The translations under genes and the position numbers were made by a program. Of a stretch of DNA of 64,000 nucleotides, positions 11,267-20,812 are shown one piece after another; the stretch's first letter is position 1; each line of letters begins with the position of its first letter. The notes below the pieces were generated by a model, which was given only the letters and a program-made list of their open reading frames with translations, ran no database searches and was not told the origin of the DNA. This DNA comes from Trichosporon coremiiforme. Taxonomy: Eukaryota; Basidiomycota; Tremellomycetes; Trichosporonales; Trichosporonaceae. The stretch is from the NCBI GenBank assembly GCA_039545355.1, contig BCJJ01000028.1:388540-452539 (forward strand), given 5' to 3'.

Positions 11267-12256
11267 ATGTCTCTCCCGACCAAGCAGCGCATCTGGGTTG
11301 TCGCAAACCCGAACCCGACGCAGGCCGCAGCCTCAATCTTCAAGCTTGAGGAACGCCCTCTGCCCCAGCCTTCAGGCGACGAAGTCCTCGTCTCGGCCGA
11401 CTATCTCTCCAACGACCCCGTCACCCGCCTGTCCTTCAACGCGAAGGGTTCCTCGCCCGAGGTCGCTGCCGTCGGCACCGTGCTCGCCGACGCCGGCAAG
11501 TGGAAGAAGGGCGACCGCGTCTCCACCCGACTCGGGTGGTTCGACTATGCCGTTGTGCCTGCTACGTCTCTCTCTCCGGCGGAAGAGATCGAGGGCAAGC
11601 CGTGGGCTGTTCTCTCCGACCTGGGCTCGACTTCCATCACGGCCTACGCGGGCATCGAGACGCTGGACGTGCAGCCCTCCGACGTCGTGCTCGTCGGCGG
11701 CGCGTCCGGGGCGGTCGGCGCCGCCTTTGTCCAGATGGCCAAGAACGTGCGCGGCGCGAAACGTGTCGTTGGCGTCGCGGGCGGAAAGGTAAAGTGCGAC
11801 TGGGTCAAGAAATTGGGCGCAGACGAGTGTGTCGACTACAAATCCCCAAGCTTCGCGGAGGACCTGAAGCGCGCTCTTCCCGACGGCGCGAGCGCGTTCC
11901 TCGACCCCGTCGGCGGGAGCGTGCTCAACGCCGCCCTCGACAATATGCAGAAGGACGGCCGCGTCGCCGTCTGCGGCAATTTCGCGGCCTTGAATGGCGT
12001 CACACAAGTCATCGACAAGCCCCTGATCATCATACAGAAGCAGCTTACAGTTAAGGGCTTCTCTGTCAGGAGCTGGGCGCCCCGCGCCCCCCAGATTCGC
12101 AAGGAGATCGCGGGCTGGATCTCCCAGGGCAAGATCAAGTCCGACGACACAGACGAGGTCGTCGATACCCCCGTCGACCGCATCCCCGAGACGTACATGA
12201 AGCTCTATGACGGGTCGAAGCACCCCGGAAAGCTCGTCACGCACATTATCCACTAG
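11267..12256 (+). CDS. Medium-chain dehydrogenase/reductase, NADP-dependent enone-reductase type
   Basis: 329 residues, single exon, zinc-free MDR family (leukotriene B4 12-hydroxydehydrogenase / prostaglandin reductase / CurA-like). The N-terminal GroES-like half contains PLPQPSGDEVLVSADYLSNDP, whose opening and spacing are typical. The Rossmann half has GGASGAVGAAFVQMAK (about residues 145-160), followed by the conserved GAKRVVGVAGG strand and KKLGADECVDYK. No cysteine cluster for structural zinc and no catalytic Cys/His zinc set is seen. Such enzymes reduce alpha,beta-unsaturated carbonyls with NADPH; the actual substrate cannot be read. The start at 11267 (CATAATGTC) gives the standard MDR N-terminus, and the frame upstream of it looks untranslated. 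Confidence 0.85.
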   Translation: MSLPTKQRIWVVANPNPTQAAASIFKLEERPLPQPSGDEVLVSADYLSNDPVTRLSFNAKGSSPEVAAVGTVLADAGKWKKGDRVSTRLGWFDYAVVPATSLSPAEEIEGKPWAVLSDLGSTSITAYAGIETLDVQPSDVVLVGGASGAVGAAFVQMAKNVRGAKRVVGVAGGKVKCDWVKKLGADECVDYKSPSFAEDLKRALPDGASAFLDPVGGSVLNAALDNMQKDGRVAVCGNFAALNGVTQVIDKPLIIIQKQLTVKGFSVRSWAPRAPQIRKEIAGWISQGKIKSDDTDEVVDTPVDRIPETYMKLYDGSKHPGKLVTHIIH

Positions 12257-12320
12257 TCTGAAGTTGTATGAGTATGATACAGAATGCAGAATAATGTCTA
12301 TGTTTTGTCTACTTGGGCCC

Positions 12321-13362
12321 CTACTTGGCACGCATGGACCGCTTCCATCCCCGTCCCGTGAAAAGCAACCGCCGCCAGAGCGCAATCGCGAGCGGAACGG
12401 CCAGGGCTTCGCCGGAGTGAGGCGCCTGTATAGCCAGAACGTCCTCGTCCTTGACTGACCGGAGCAGCTGGACCAACCCGTCTGCGCGCTCGCCGTACTC
12501 CTCCCGAAGGCGGAAGACGGGAACGCTCGGTATACCGTCGTGCCGCTTCAGCATGCCGTCGACGGGCAGAGAGACCAGGTCCTCGGGCACGAGGGGCATG
12601 AGCGACGACTCACTCCGGCTGCCCTTGCCCTGTATAGCGGAGGACGGTCGCAGGTCGAGGATCGCGACGACCTCCCCGTCCTTCGTTGGCTGGAGGCGGG
12701 GTTTCAACCGCTGTACTTCGGAGAGAGAAAGGAGGTGCCGCTGACCCTCGTCGCCGGCCAGAGCCTCGGCCAAGAGTGTCGCCTCCTGCATCGTCCGCGA
12801 GAGCACGCCCTCCTCGACCAGCTTCGTAGCCTCGGGACTCATGTTGACGTGCGGTCCCCAGATGCGTCGCAGATACTTCAGGTGGTTTCCTGTCGTCGGC
12901 TCGTACCGTATCCATAGGTATGCACTCACCCGTCGGCGCCTGCAAACTCTCCACCGCGTCCCGATGCAGCGCGGTCCAGAAAGATCGTCCGCTTCTTCGG
13001 CGCTTAAACTTGGGGTGCTCGAGTCGGTCAGGCAGCACCTCGTTCGAGTCGTCGGCAGCGCGAAAGTTGACCATGAACGCGCTCGGCATCTGTGCCTTTG
13101 TCACTGCGCATTCTCGCTGCGGGCTGTGAGCCATGACACTGAACATGTCCCGCTTCCAGGCGTCATCGGGTTTGGCTTGTGTCGGCGGTTGGCTGACGTA
13201 CGCCTCGAGCAGCGCTGATGGGCGCGAGGACGCCAGACTCGGTGGTGGGAACGGGGATGCTGATGACGTCGAGGCGACCGCCGCGGCTCTCGCAGCCGAC
13301 GTCGAGGCCGCGCCAGCTGTCGAGAGGCAGCGCTTGATGACGGCCATGGACATGGTGGACAT
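12321..13362 (-). CDS. Predicted mitochondrial protein of unknown function (two exons)
   Basis: Exons are 12930-13362 and 12321-12889, joined across a 40-nt intron (GTGAGT...GACAG), giving 333 residues. The N-terminus has many Ala/Ser/Arg and no acids over the first 40 residues (CLSTAGAASTSAARAAAVAS), a strong mitochondrial presequence pattern. The mature part is mixed helical and strand, with a basic stretch HPKFKRRRSGRSFW and a C-terminal hydrophobic segment ALAVPLAIALWRRLLF that could be a short membrane anchor. I do not recognise the family. It shares a 129-bp divergent promoter with the Pex14/17-like gene. Confidence 0.65.
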
Positions 13363-13491
13363 GGTGCGGTTTCGAAATCTTGGCCCGGAGCAAGCGGCAA
13401 ATTGCCCCCGCACCGGCTATGTGCGCCGGCCGTGCCCATCTCCTTGTGCTCACCATCTCATCGACACCTTCTTCTTTCCATCCCATCCAGC

Positions 13492-14544
13492 ATGCCCGAC
13501 GACAACACCCCGCCGTCCCCGCCCGCACCAGCCGAGGTCCCTGCAACTGCTCCCGAGACCGCCCCCACTCCGGCGCCGTCACCACCATCCGCTTCCACGA
13601 TATCCGCCCCGGCGGCGAGCCCCGCCCCCGCCCCTTCCCCGAGCCCCGCACCGTCAGCGTCCTCAGCAGCTACGACTGCCGCCATGGCTGCGCCCGCCGT
13701 GCACCACCTCTCACATGCGCCGACGCCGTACCGTGCCTCCTCGCTGCCCCAGCAGCTGAAGCGGCTAGCGTACGTCGTGTCGCTGATCCTGGGAGGAGGA
13801 GCCGTCATCGCCGGCCTGTGGAGCGCCTTCCTCCTGCCTCTGCTGCATGCGACGTACAGCGCGCGGAACGCGCTCGCCCTGCCCCAGTCGGAACGCTGGG
13901 GCCAGCTCGTCGAGAAGCTCAAGGGTATCCGCGAACTCGCCATCTTCCCCGTGCGCAGCGAGGACGAGACGCGCGCGCTCGTGCGTGCCCACAAGGCCGA
14001 GCTGGCTAGCCAAGCCTCCCAGGCCGGTGAGGAGGAGACGGAGGAGAACGAGGGCGAGGAGGGAGAGAAGGACGAGCGCAAGCTGCTCACCGCGCCTGAT
14101 GACAGTCCTAAGAGCGCGAGCATCAGCCTCGCCGAGACGGCCGAGGAGAGCGTCGCGCCCCCGCCGACGACTAGTCAGCTGCACGCCGACCCCAGTGTGC
14201 TTGGCCCTGCGCTCCGCGAACTCGCCTCAAGCATGGAGGCGACAGCGACGACCCGCACGTCCCTCCTCTCCACACTCGAGGGGTACACGTCCGGCCTGCA
14301 CCGCGAACTGTTCCTCAGCCGCGGCGCCAACTCCTCGCCATGGAGCAAGGGCACGAGCTCCGTCGGCCTCGGCACGCTCAGCGCTAACCTCGCCAAGGCG
14401 GGCGGCAACACGGACTCACCCCTTGGTCTCCCCGCCGCCAAGAGCGAGGAGTGGGACGCTGTCCGCCGTGAGGTGAGGGCTATCAAGGGCATCCTCCTCA
14501 ACAGGCGCAACTTTGCGGCGGCGCCGGCCCGGCCTGTCCACTAG
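13492..14544 (+). CDS. Pex14/Pex17-like peroxisomal membrane peroxin
   Basis: 350 residues, single exon. The first 80 residues are a Pro/Ala/Ser-rich low-complexity segment. A single membrane helix follows at about 92-116 (YVVSLILGGGAVIAGLW...), then an acidic helical stretch and a C-terminal conserved element, AVRREVRAIKGILLNRRNF. That last element, together with one TM followed by a coiled region, is the pattern I associate with fungal Pex17 (Pex14/17) in the peroxisomal docking complex. The Pex14 N-terminal Pex5-binding domain is not evident, so the Pex17-type reading is preferred. It could instead be another tail-containing organelle membrane protein. Confidence 0.55.
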   Translation: MPDDNTPPSPPAPAEVPATAPETAPTPAPSPPSASTISAPAASPAPAPSPSPAPSASSAATTAAMAAPAVHHLSHAPTPYRASSLPQQLKRLAYVVSLILGGGAVIAGLWSAFLLPLLHATYSARNALALPQSERWGQLVEKLKGIRELAIFPVRSEDETRALVRAHKAELASQASQAGEEETEENEGEEGEKDERKLLTAPDDSPKSASISLAETAEESVAPPPTTSQLHADPSVLGPALRELASSMEATATTRTSLLSTLEGYTSGLHRELFLSRGANSSPWSKGTSSVGLGTLSANLAKAGGNTDSPLGLPAAKSEEWDAVRREVRAIKGILLNRRNFAAAPARPVH

Positions 14545-14780
14545 GCATCGACACGCCGGCAGTTGGAGGATCGCTAGATCCAACCCACCCATTCGCTAGG
14601 TTTTCATCATATTCTATCATGCATTGTGTGTAGCGTACAGGTGGGCCGAGGTCATGATGGTTGCCGACCAGGTGGCGAGTTGGCTCGGCGAAAATGGGAC
14701 TGTCTGCGCCGATTCTGCGATCTGGGTCTACGCAAATGCATGTCGTGGTTGGTACAACGGGAAAGTGTGTTGGATAAGGC

Positions 14781-15179
14781 TTAGAAGTCCTGCAATGTCA
14801 GCTCGCCTTCGTCGACCACGCTCACGGTCGCGCGTCCGCCGAACTGCCAGTCGGCGTCGCCAGCAATGAACGGGTCCTGCTTAGGACCCCCGATCTCGCC
14901 CGTTTTCGGGTTGACTTCTCCCTCGAACTCGGGCTTGGGGCCCTTACGAAGGTCGCGGTGCTCGACCTCCTCGGCGGCGGCCTCAAACTCAGCCTCAGTC
15001 AGGGGGTCGGCCGTCGGCGCGACCTGGTTCTGGCGGATAAGCTCCTCCATCTCGGCCTGGTCCTTGGGCGGCAGGGGCAGGGGACCGGGGCGGCCAAAGG
15101 AGCCAAAGTCGGAGCGCGCGACGGAGGTCGTGGCGAACGAACGGACGAAAAGCGTATTACGGAGGACACGGACGAGCAT
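14781..15179 (-). CDS. SDHAF4: Succinate dehydrogenase assembly factor 4 (SDHAF4/DUF1674), with a hidden 36-nt intron
   Basis: Exons are 14826-15179 and 14781-14789, with an intron at 14790-14825 (GTGAGC donor, GCTGAC branch, TTGCAG acceptor). The product is 120 residues: a presequence (MLVRVLRNTLFVRSFATTSVARS) and the family C-terminus EVNPKTGEIGGPK...DADWQFGGRATDF. SDHAF4 proteins end in a G-[KR]-x-x-[DT]-F type motif after a tryptophan, which is restored only by removing the intron. SDHAF4 protects flavinated Sdh1 in the matrix before complex II assembly. The intron has no stop and is a multiple of three, so unspliced RNA would insert 12 residues. An in-frame ATG at 15230 is a less likely start. 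It is divergent from APN1 (187 bp). Confidence 0.85.
   Translation of the reverse strand: MLVRVLRNTLFVRSFATTSVARSDFGSFGRPGPLPLPPKDQAEMEELIRQNQVAPTADPLTEAEFEAAAEEVEHRDLRKGPKPEFEGEVNPKTGEIGGPKQDPFIAGDADWQFGGRATVSVVDEGELTLQDF
14790..14825 (-). other. 36-nt stop-free intron in SDHAF4
   Basis: GTGAGC at the 5' end, GCTGAC 11 nt before the 3' end and TTGCAG at the acceptor match the consensus of other introns here. Length 36 is the most frequent size in this window. Its removal converts RATVSV...LQDF into RATDF. Confidence 0.8.
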
Positions 15180-15366
15180 GGTGACTGTTGCGGAGGAAGG
15201 AAGTCGGAGCAGGTCGAAGCCGACTTTCATCTCGCCGCCGAGGCGGAGGCAAATGAGATGACATCAGCTTGTCGCCTGTGTTTATTTTGACTTTTGACAA
15301 CATCGCGTCAAGGTCGTGTCAACCACTTCCCCCACCATTCTCCGTTTCGCACGTGCACTCAGCAGC

Positions 15367-16656
15367 ATGCCGGCCCGCAAGCGTGCCGCGTCGACGGCTT
15401 CGTCGCTTTCCCCTCCGCCCGCGAAGACGACGAAGAAGAAGACCCCCAAGTCCAAGTTCCCCGCCGCGATCGACGTCTCGACCCACCCCGCCCGCCAAGG
15501 ACTGCCGGCTTACCAGTTCCCGACCCCGCACAAGGCGAATGGCGCGATCGTACCGCCTGACTACAAGGAGCCTCTCTTCGTCGGCGCGCACGTCTCGATC
15601 GCTGGCGGCGTCGCCGGCGCGCTCCTCCGCGCAGGCAAGATGGGCGCAAACGGCCTCGCAATGTTCGTGAAAGGGCACCGGACGTGGAAGGCGAAGGCGC
15701 TCGAGCCGGAAGCGATCGACGAGTGGAAGAAACTGTTCAAGCCTCAGTCCGAGGGTGGGCTGGGATATGGACCCGAGCATGTGCTCGTGCACGGCAACTA
15801 CCTCATCAACCTCGGCAACCCCGACGCGGCCAAGTGGAAGCAGGCGTACGAGTGCTTCCGCGACGACATCGCGCGGTGCCACCAGCTCGGCATCAAGCTG
15901 TACAACTGGCATCCTGGGTCCACCGTCGGCGCGTGCAGCAAGGAGGAGAGCTTTGCGCTCGTCGCGAAAGCCATCAACCAGGTGCACAAGGACGTGCCCG
16001 ACGTCGTGACCGTGATTGAGAACATGGCCAACGCGGGCAGCAACATCCTCGGCACTGCTTTCTCCGATCTTGCCTCGATGATCGAGCTTGTCGAGAACAA
16101 GGACCGCGTCCGCGTGTGCCTCGACACGTGCCATCTCTTCGCGGCGGGGTACGACTTCCGCACGCCCGAGGCGTACACCTCGATGATGGAGGACTTTGAG
16201 AAGACGATTGGGCGCAAGTATCTCGGCGGGATCCACCTGAACGACTCCAAGGGCGAACTCGGGTGCAACCGCGACCTGCACGAGAACATTGGGCTTGGCT
16301 GCATAGGCCTCAGTGGGTTCCGGAACCTGATGCGCGACTCAGCCATGGCGGGCATTCCAATGGTGCTCGAGACGCCGAGTGGGCCGGCCAAGTCGGTCGA
16401 GGACGGCGAGCTCGACATATGGACGAAGGAGGTCGGGCTCCTGTATGAGATCCAGCGGATTGAGGATGAGGAATGGACGGAGGAGAAGGAGAAGGAAGTG
16501 ACGGACAGGTGGAGGCAGGAGCGCAACGCCATCAACCCGCCGAAGGAGAAGGGAAAGCCGCCGCCAAAGAAGAAGGCGCCGGCTAAGAAACCCGCAAAGA
16601 AGAGGGGGAAGAAGGAAGAGACTGAGTCTGAGTCCGAAGCCGACTTTAGCGACTAG
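15367..16656 (+). CDS. APN1: AP endonuclease, endonuclease IV family
   Basis: 429 residues. This TIM-barrel enzyme nicks DNA 5' to abasic sites and removes 3' blocking groups in base excision repair. The trinuclear zinc ligands are visible in the order expected for Nfo/Apn1: GAHVS (His74), VHGNYL (His142), VIENMA (Glu218), CLDTCH (Asp253/His256), GIHLNDSK (His290), NRDLHENIG (Asp303/His305) and VLETPSG (Glu335). The N-terminal 35 residues and C-terminal 40 residues are Lys/Ala/Pro-rich (KKKAPAKKPAKKRGKK) and look like nuclear or DNA-binding extensions. The upstream frame stays open to a GTG at 15316, and the first ATG, at 15367, was chosen. Confidence 0.95.
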   Translation: MPARKRAASTASSLSPPPAKTTKKKTPKSKFPAAIDVSTHPARQGLPAYQFPTPHKANGAIVPPDYKEPLFVGAHVSIAGGVAGALLRAGKMGANGLAMFVKGHRTWKAKALEPEAIDEWKKLFKPQSEGGLGYGPEHVLVHGNYLINLGNPDAAKWKQAYECFRDDIARCHQLGIKLYNWHPGSTVGACSKEESFALVAKAINQVHKDVPDVVTVIENMANAGSNILGTAFSDLASMIELVENKDRVRVCLDTCHLFAAGYDFRTPEAYTSMMEDFEKTIGRKYLGGIHLNDSKGELGCNRDLHENIGLGCIGLSGFRNLMRDSAMAGIPMVLETPSGPAKSVEDGELDIWTKEVGLLYEIQRIEDEEWTEEKEKEVTDRWRQERNAINPPKEKGKPPPKKKAPAKKPAKKRGKKEETESESEADFSD

Positions 16657-16754
16657 ACGTAAGCCAACAGTACAATGTCTGCAGCCATACAGTCAACCGT
16701 GTAAATGTACATGTGTAAGATGCATATGACGTGATGCTCTATCTCCTCTACTCT

Positions 16755-17657
16755 CTATCGGCACTCCTCCCATGTTCCCTTAACCCACTGACCAGCCTTG
16801 GTCTGCCGGACCCAGCCCAGCTGGTCCCATAACCGCTTGTACACTCTCGTGAGCATTCTCGGCGTGATGGTTGTCGCCGGCCCCCATGTCTGCGGGTTCT
16901 CTCTCGTGTGCGCCGGCCGTGGGCGCGGATACGGGTCTGGGGGGGAACCTCTCCTCCTCTGTCTCGGATACACCGCCCTCAGCGAGGCCGGGAGGTTCTC
17001 AAACGTCTGCAAGCTCCTCGTGTCGACGGGCTCATTGCGTGTTGGCGGTGCGTCTCCTCTCTGTCGGCGCGGCATTGGGAGCTCGAACCCCGGTCCCTCC
17101 AGTCCAGCGAGCGTGCGCAGACTCTCCGCAACCCCCTTGCCCTCCCAGCCCGTCCTGGCGCCACCCTTGATCGTGAGCGGAACAGTCGTGATCGAGTCCC
17201 ACTCCCTTTCCCATTTCCGCTTCGCCTCGCGCTCAACCTCTTTCGGGTGTTTCTCCGTTCTCGCCCTACTCGGTTTCAGATCGCCGCCCTTGACCTTGGT
17301 CAATGGCTTGAGGGGCGGGGGAACCGGTTGCAGTGTCCTTGGCGGAAATCGTGGCGCCTCAGCCCAGACTTTCGGGTTAAAGTGCGACGAGAGCGTGATG
17401 TTCTTGATCAGGTGCCAGCGCACACTGCCGCCTTGGCCGTAGGAGTAGTTCAGGAGCCGCTCGAGTGCATGCGGGTGGCACGCGACCGCCGCGCGGAGTT
17501 GCCGAAGAGCCTTCGAAGCCTGCTTATCTTTCGACTCGCGGAGATAGGTTCGGAACTCGGGCACGAGAACAGACCACACGTGCGGGTCCGGGAGGTAGCG
17601 GAGGTTCTTGAGGTAGCGGCGGTAGAGCTGCCGCGGAGTCGTGACTGTTGCCGACAT
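16755..17657 (-). CDS. LYR-motif (complex 1 LYR) protein with long C-terminal extension
   Basis: 300 residues from the ATG at 17657. The N-terminus has the LYR signature PRQLYRRYLKNLRYLP at about 8-23, followed by a helical segment of LYRM size (to about residue 90). LYR proteins are small matrix factors that bind acyl-carrier protein and assist Fe-S delivery or complex assembly. They are usually 80-150 residues, so the Pro/Arg-rich extension of about 200 residues is unusual and ends in the helix MLTRVYKRLWDQLGW. The open frame extends upstream to a TTG at 17768 but has no earlier ATG. The partner complex cannot be assigned. Confidence 0.65.
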   Translation of the reverse strand: MSATVTTPRQLYRRYLKNLRYLPDPHVWSVLVPEFRTYLRESKDKQASKALRQLRAAVACHPHALERLLNYSYGQGGSVRWHLIKNITLSSHFNPKVWAEAPRFPPRTLQPVPPPLKPLTKVKGGDLKPSRARTEKHPKEVEREAKRKWEREWDSITTVPLTIKGGARTGWEGKGVAESLRTLAGLEGPGFELPMPRRQRGDAPPTRNEPVDTRSLQTFENLPASLRAVYPRQRRRGSPPDPYPRPRPAHTRENPQTWGPATTITPRMLTRVYKRLWDQLGWVRQTKAGQWVKGTWEECR

Positions 17658-18062
17658 GGCGCCCGTTTCCGACGTCGCCACTCTTCGATCGGAGTTTTCG
17701 GAAGAGGAAGAAGTGAGGAGGATGCCGGAGCTGTCGGCGCTGTCGAAGTCGTCGTAGTTGTCGCGCAAGGTGTTGTCGTGACGTAAGTTGCTGACGGTGG
17801 ACCAGCTCTTGAACTTCTGGGCTCGACGATAATATAGACCACGTGACTCGCCACACGGCGGCGGATGTGCCTGAATGTCGTTCGCCTGGGTGGCCGCGCG
17901 GCCGGATTTTGATGTCCACCAATGGTCTTTTCCTGTATTGACACGGGCGACAACTTGGACGAACGCTGAGTCCGGCCTTCCTCATCTCATACTTCTCTCA
18001 CATCTCTCTCACACCTTCTCGCTCACACCCTTTTGTCCTCGTCCGACACCGACTCAACCGCC

Positions 18063-18927
18063 ATGACGAGCGAAGCCGGCCCGTCCACGCCGCGGCCGCG
18101 CGTCGAGGTATCCTCCTCCTCCTCGGGCCTGCAAGTCTCGACCGACCGCTTGGGCGAACGGAAATCATACAATCTGCGGCTACCGAGCAACCTGGTGTGG
18201 CTGGCGCCGAGTGCGGCCATGATCGGGTTTTTCATCGGCGCGAAGCGGGGCGGGGACAAGGCGCGACTCCGTTTCCTCGCCGAGAACGCCCACAGGGCTC
18301 CGAAGACAGTGCAGGGCTGGTACTTCTACACGAAGACGAGGAATTACCGCGTCATGCTGCAGGGCCTCAAGACTGGTTCCAAGTACGCGTTGAACTTCGG
18401 AGGAGCTGTTGCCGCGTTCGTCATCGCTGAGGAGGGAGCAGGGTGGTTGAGGGAGAGACTCGAGCCGCCAACACGACCGAATCCGAATCAGGACAGATAC
18501 AGCTGGAGAAGGGGACCAGTACACGTCGCCGACGGGGCTGTGGCTGGTGGATCTTTGGCCGCTATCGCGGGTCTTGCATGTGAGTGTACGAGAGAATGGG
18601 TGACAACTGCGCCGGAGGGAATCATTTAGCTGACGGCCAGTCCGCTTACCGAACCCGCTCCTGATCCAGGGTGTCGTCATCTCGACTCTGATGGGAGGAC
18701 TCATGTCCGGTCTGCAGCACGTGCAAGACGACCTGTACCCGGAGGCCAAGTTCGAGCAAGCGGCAAAGGAGGCCGTGAACGAGGTCGCCGCCAGGGACCT
18801 CGACGGAGCTAACGAGAGGAACAAGCAGCCGATGCCGGAAGCCGTGCCGGAACTGGGAGGGCTGGGGGGGCTCGGTGCCGTGCCGCAGCAACAAGCACAG
18901 GCGAACAAGTGGTGGTCGTGGAAGTAA
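18063..18927 (+). CDS. Tim17/22/23-like membrane protein (two exons)
   Basis: Exons are 18063-18579 and 18641-18927, with a 61-nt intron (GTGAGT/CCAG); the product is 267 residues. Hydrophobic, Gly/Ala-rich segments occur at about 45-65, 105-125, 150-172 and 180-200, with GAVAGGSLAAIAGL followed by the splice-restored FRLPNPLLIQG and a GGLMSGLQHV turn. This four-helix glycine-rich pattern resembles the Tim17/Tim22/Tim23 superfamily. The Ser-rich N-terminus and the Gln/Pro C-terminus ending KWWSWK are soluble. It is divergent from the LYR gene (405 bp apart), in keeping with a mitochondrial role, but exact orthology is not clear. Confidence 0.55.
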
Positions 18928-18950
18928 TGCATTTCATCATAGACATTAGG

Positions 18951-20616
18951 TTACCATGTCTGGCCCATGCCGTTCAGAATCTTCTCGATCAGAGCCCGCT
19001 TCATGTACTGTTCTCGAGCGAGCTGCCGGACCGCCTTCAGGTATCGGTCCAGGTCGATGCGCTCCGCATCAAGCGCGCGCGTCAGGTGGTAGATCGTGTC
19101 GCTGAGCGCATTGTCCTCGGCAACGAGATCTATGAGTCTGCATGTTAGCTCAGCACAGCGGGATCGTAGCTCACTGGTTATGCGCAATGCTGATGCCGCA
19201 CACGACCTCGTCGACTGAGACCTCGCCGCGGCGCTCGAGGTCGACAACGCGTTCCTCGCCCTTGCTGACGACGTCGGACATCTTCTCGACCACCACATCG
19301 CACACCTTCTTCACCGCCTCGAGGCGCGCCATCTCGTCCCTGATTGCTGGCTCGCCGGAAGCGAGATCCTCTCTCCGTTCCAGGAGCGCTTGGCGCTGCG
19401 ATTCCAGGTCGTGCTTCAGTGCCGGAAGGGCTGCGTTCAGGTGCGGCTGAAGGATCGCGTGCAGGTGGATCAGAGAGGGTGGAGGGGGCTTTGGCGGAGC
19501 AGCTGGCGGCGTGTCGTCGGGAAGGTCTGTTGTCTCGTTGTTCGGAGACGAAAGGAGATCTTGCCGCGGTGCTGGGACTGATAAGCTTGGCTGAGGTTGG
19601 GGCGGTGGCGGCTGCTGGTGGGGTTGCTGGGGTTGTTGAGGAAGATACGGCAGTTGCTGATGTGGGGTTACTGGAAGGTGTTGGTATCCATACTGAGACT
19701 GCTGGTGTTGAGGCGGATAAGGCTGCTGATAAGGGGCTTGGGGTGGCTGGGGAGGTTGAGGCGGACCCGAGTGCTGAGCGCGGACGGGAGATTGTGGGTG
19801 AACAGGCGACTGAGGTGCCGGAGAGTAGTGCTGCTGTTGCTGCTGAGGAGCAAAGTTAAGAGGCGGCGGCGGGGACATGCTCGCCCGATACTGCGGGAAC
19901 GGCCGATTCGGGACTGGCGGCGCATGACCCTCCGGCTGAGCTGGCTGAGCATTCAGCGGTGGCGGCGACATGCCCGGTCGCGACGGTACCGGTGGAGAAC
20001 CCGGATCCATCGATCCCGACCGACTCGGCTGGTGGCTCGGCTGGTATTGCGGCAAGACTTCTCTCGGTGGCTGGGGCGGGGCAGGTTGTTGGATCGGGGG
20101 CGGTGTCGACATGGACGACTGCCGTGACGGTGTCGGCGTCGGTCCGGGTGGCTTGGCATACACAGGCGGCTGGCGGGAGAAGACCTCGATCATCTTGATG
20201 ATAAAGGTCTGCAGCTGCCTGTCCTGCCACCACTCCTGCGCGACCGTGATCCTACCGCCCGGGTCGACCTCGCGGCCCTTGCGGACCCCCATGTCCTTGG
20301 TGGGCACAACGAAGGCCATCGGAGGCGCCTGCGGGTACTCGTGCGGCAGCCATATGGCTACGGGGATCTGGTACGTGTTGCCTTTGTACGGTGTCGGGAG
20401 TGTTCCATGGAGCTGCAGCAGCAGCGACGTCTGACCAGAGTCGAACGCTGATGTCAGTTAACTTGAGCGCAAAGCTAACTCACTGAAGGCATCTGTCCGG
20501 ACGGCGAGGGAGCGGTATTTCCTGAGGATATCGAGGACCTCTGTGAGGGTGCGATCCCTCGCGGGGTATGGCCGGAGAACGGACTTGAGCCAGTCTCTGG
20601 TGGCGTCGAGGGACAT
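18951..20616 (-). CDS. VPS23: ESCRT-I subunit Vps23/Tsg101 (three exons)
   Basis: Exons are 20484-20616, 19175-20447 and 18951-19137, with introns of 36 and 37 nt; the product is 530 residues. The UEV domain (about 1-150) includes RTDAFTFDSGQTSLLLQLHG, restored across the first splice, then TVPY-like PTPYKGNTYQIPVAIWLP and YPQAPPMAFVVP. It lacks the E2 catalytic cysteine region, as UEVs do. A Pro/Gln-rich linker (about 160-370) leads into a helical region and the C-terminal steadiness box LIDLVAEDNALSDTIYHLTR...IEKI, again restored by splicing. Vps23 binds ubiquitinated cargo at endosomes and, in fungi, is also needed for Rim101 pH signalling. It shares a 196-bp divergent promoter with the ArfGAP gene. 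Confidence 0.93.
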
Positions 20617-20812
20617 GGGCGGGGGAGATGGAAAGGAGGACGATGCAATGCGAGATGTGATGTCGGTTGTCTCTTCCCCGCATTCACGGCCACGATCGAT
20701 CATGTCATAGCTCGCTGTCGGCTCATCCCCGGATAAACGGATGCAAACCATGCCCTTGCCCGAGTCCTTCTGCCTCGTCATCAGAACCAGACAACCTGTA
20801 ACCACAACAATC

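Noticed and set aside
16908..17786. 292-codon plus-strand open frame
   Set aside because: Antisense shadow of the LYR-protein gene, with Arg/Leu-rich random-looking content.
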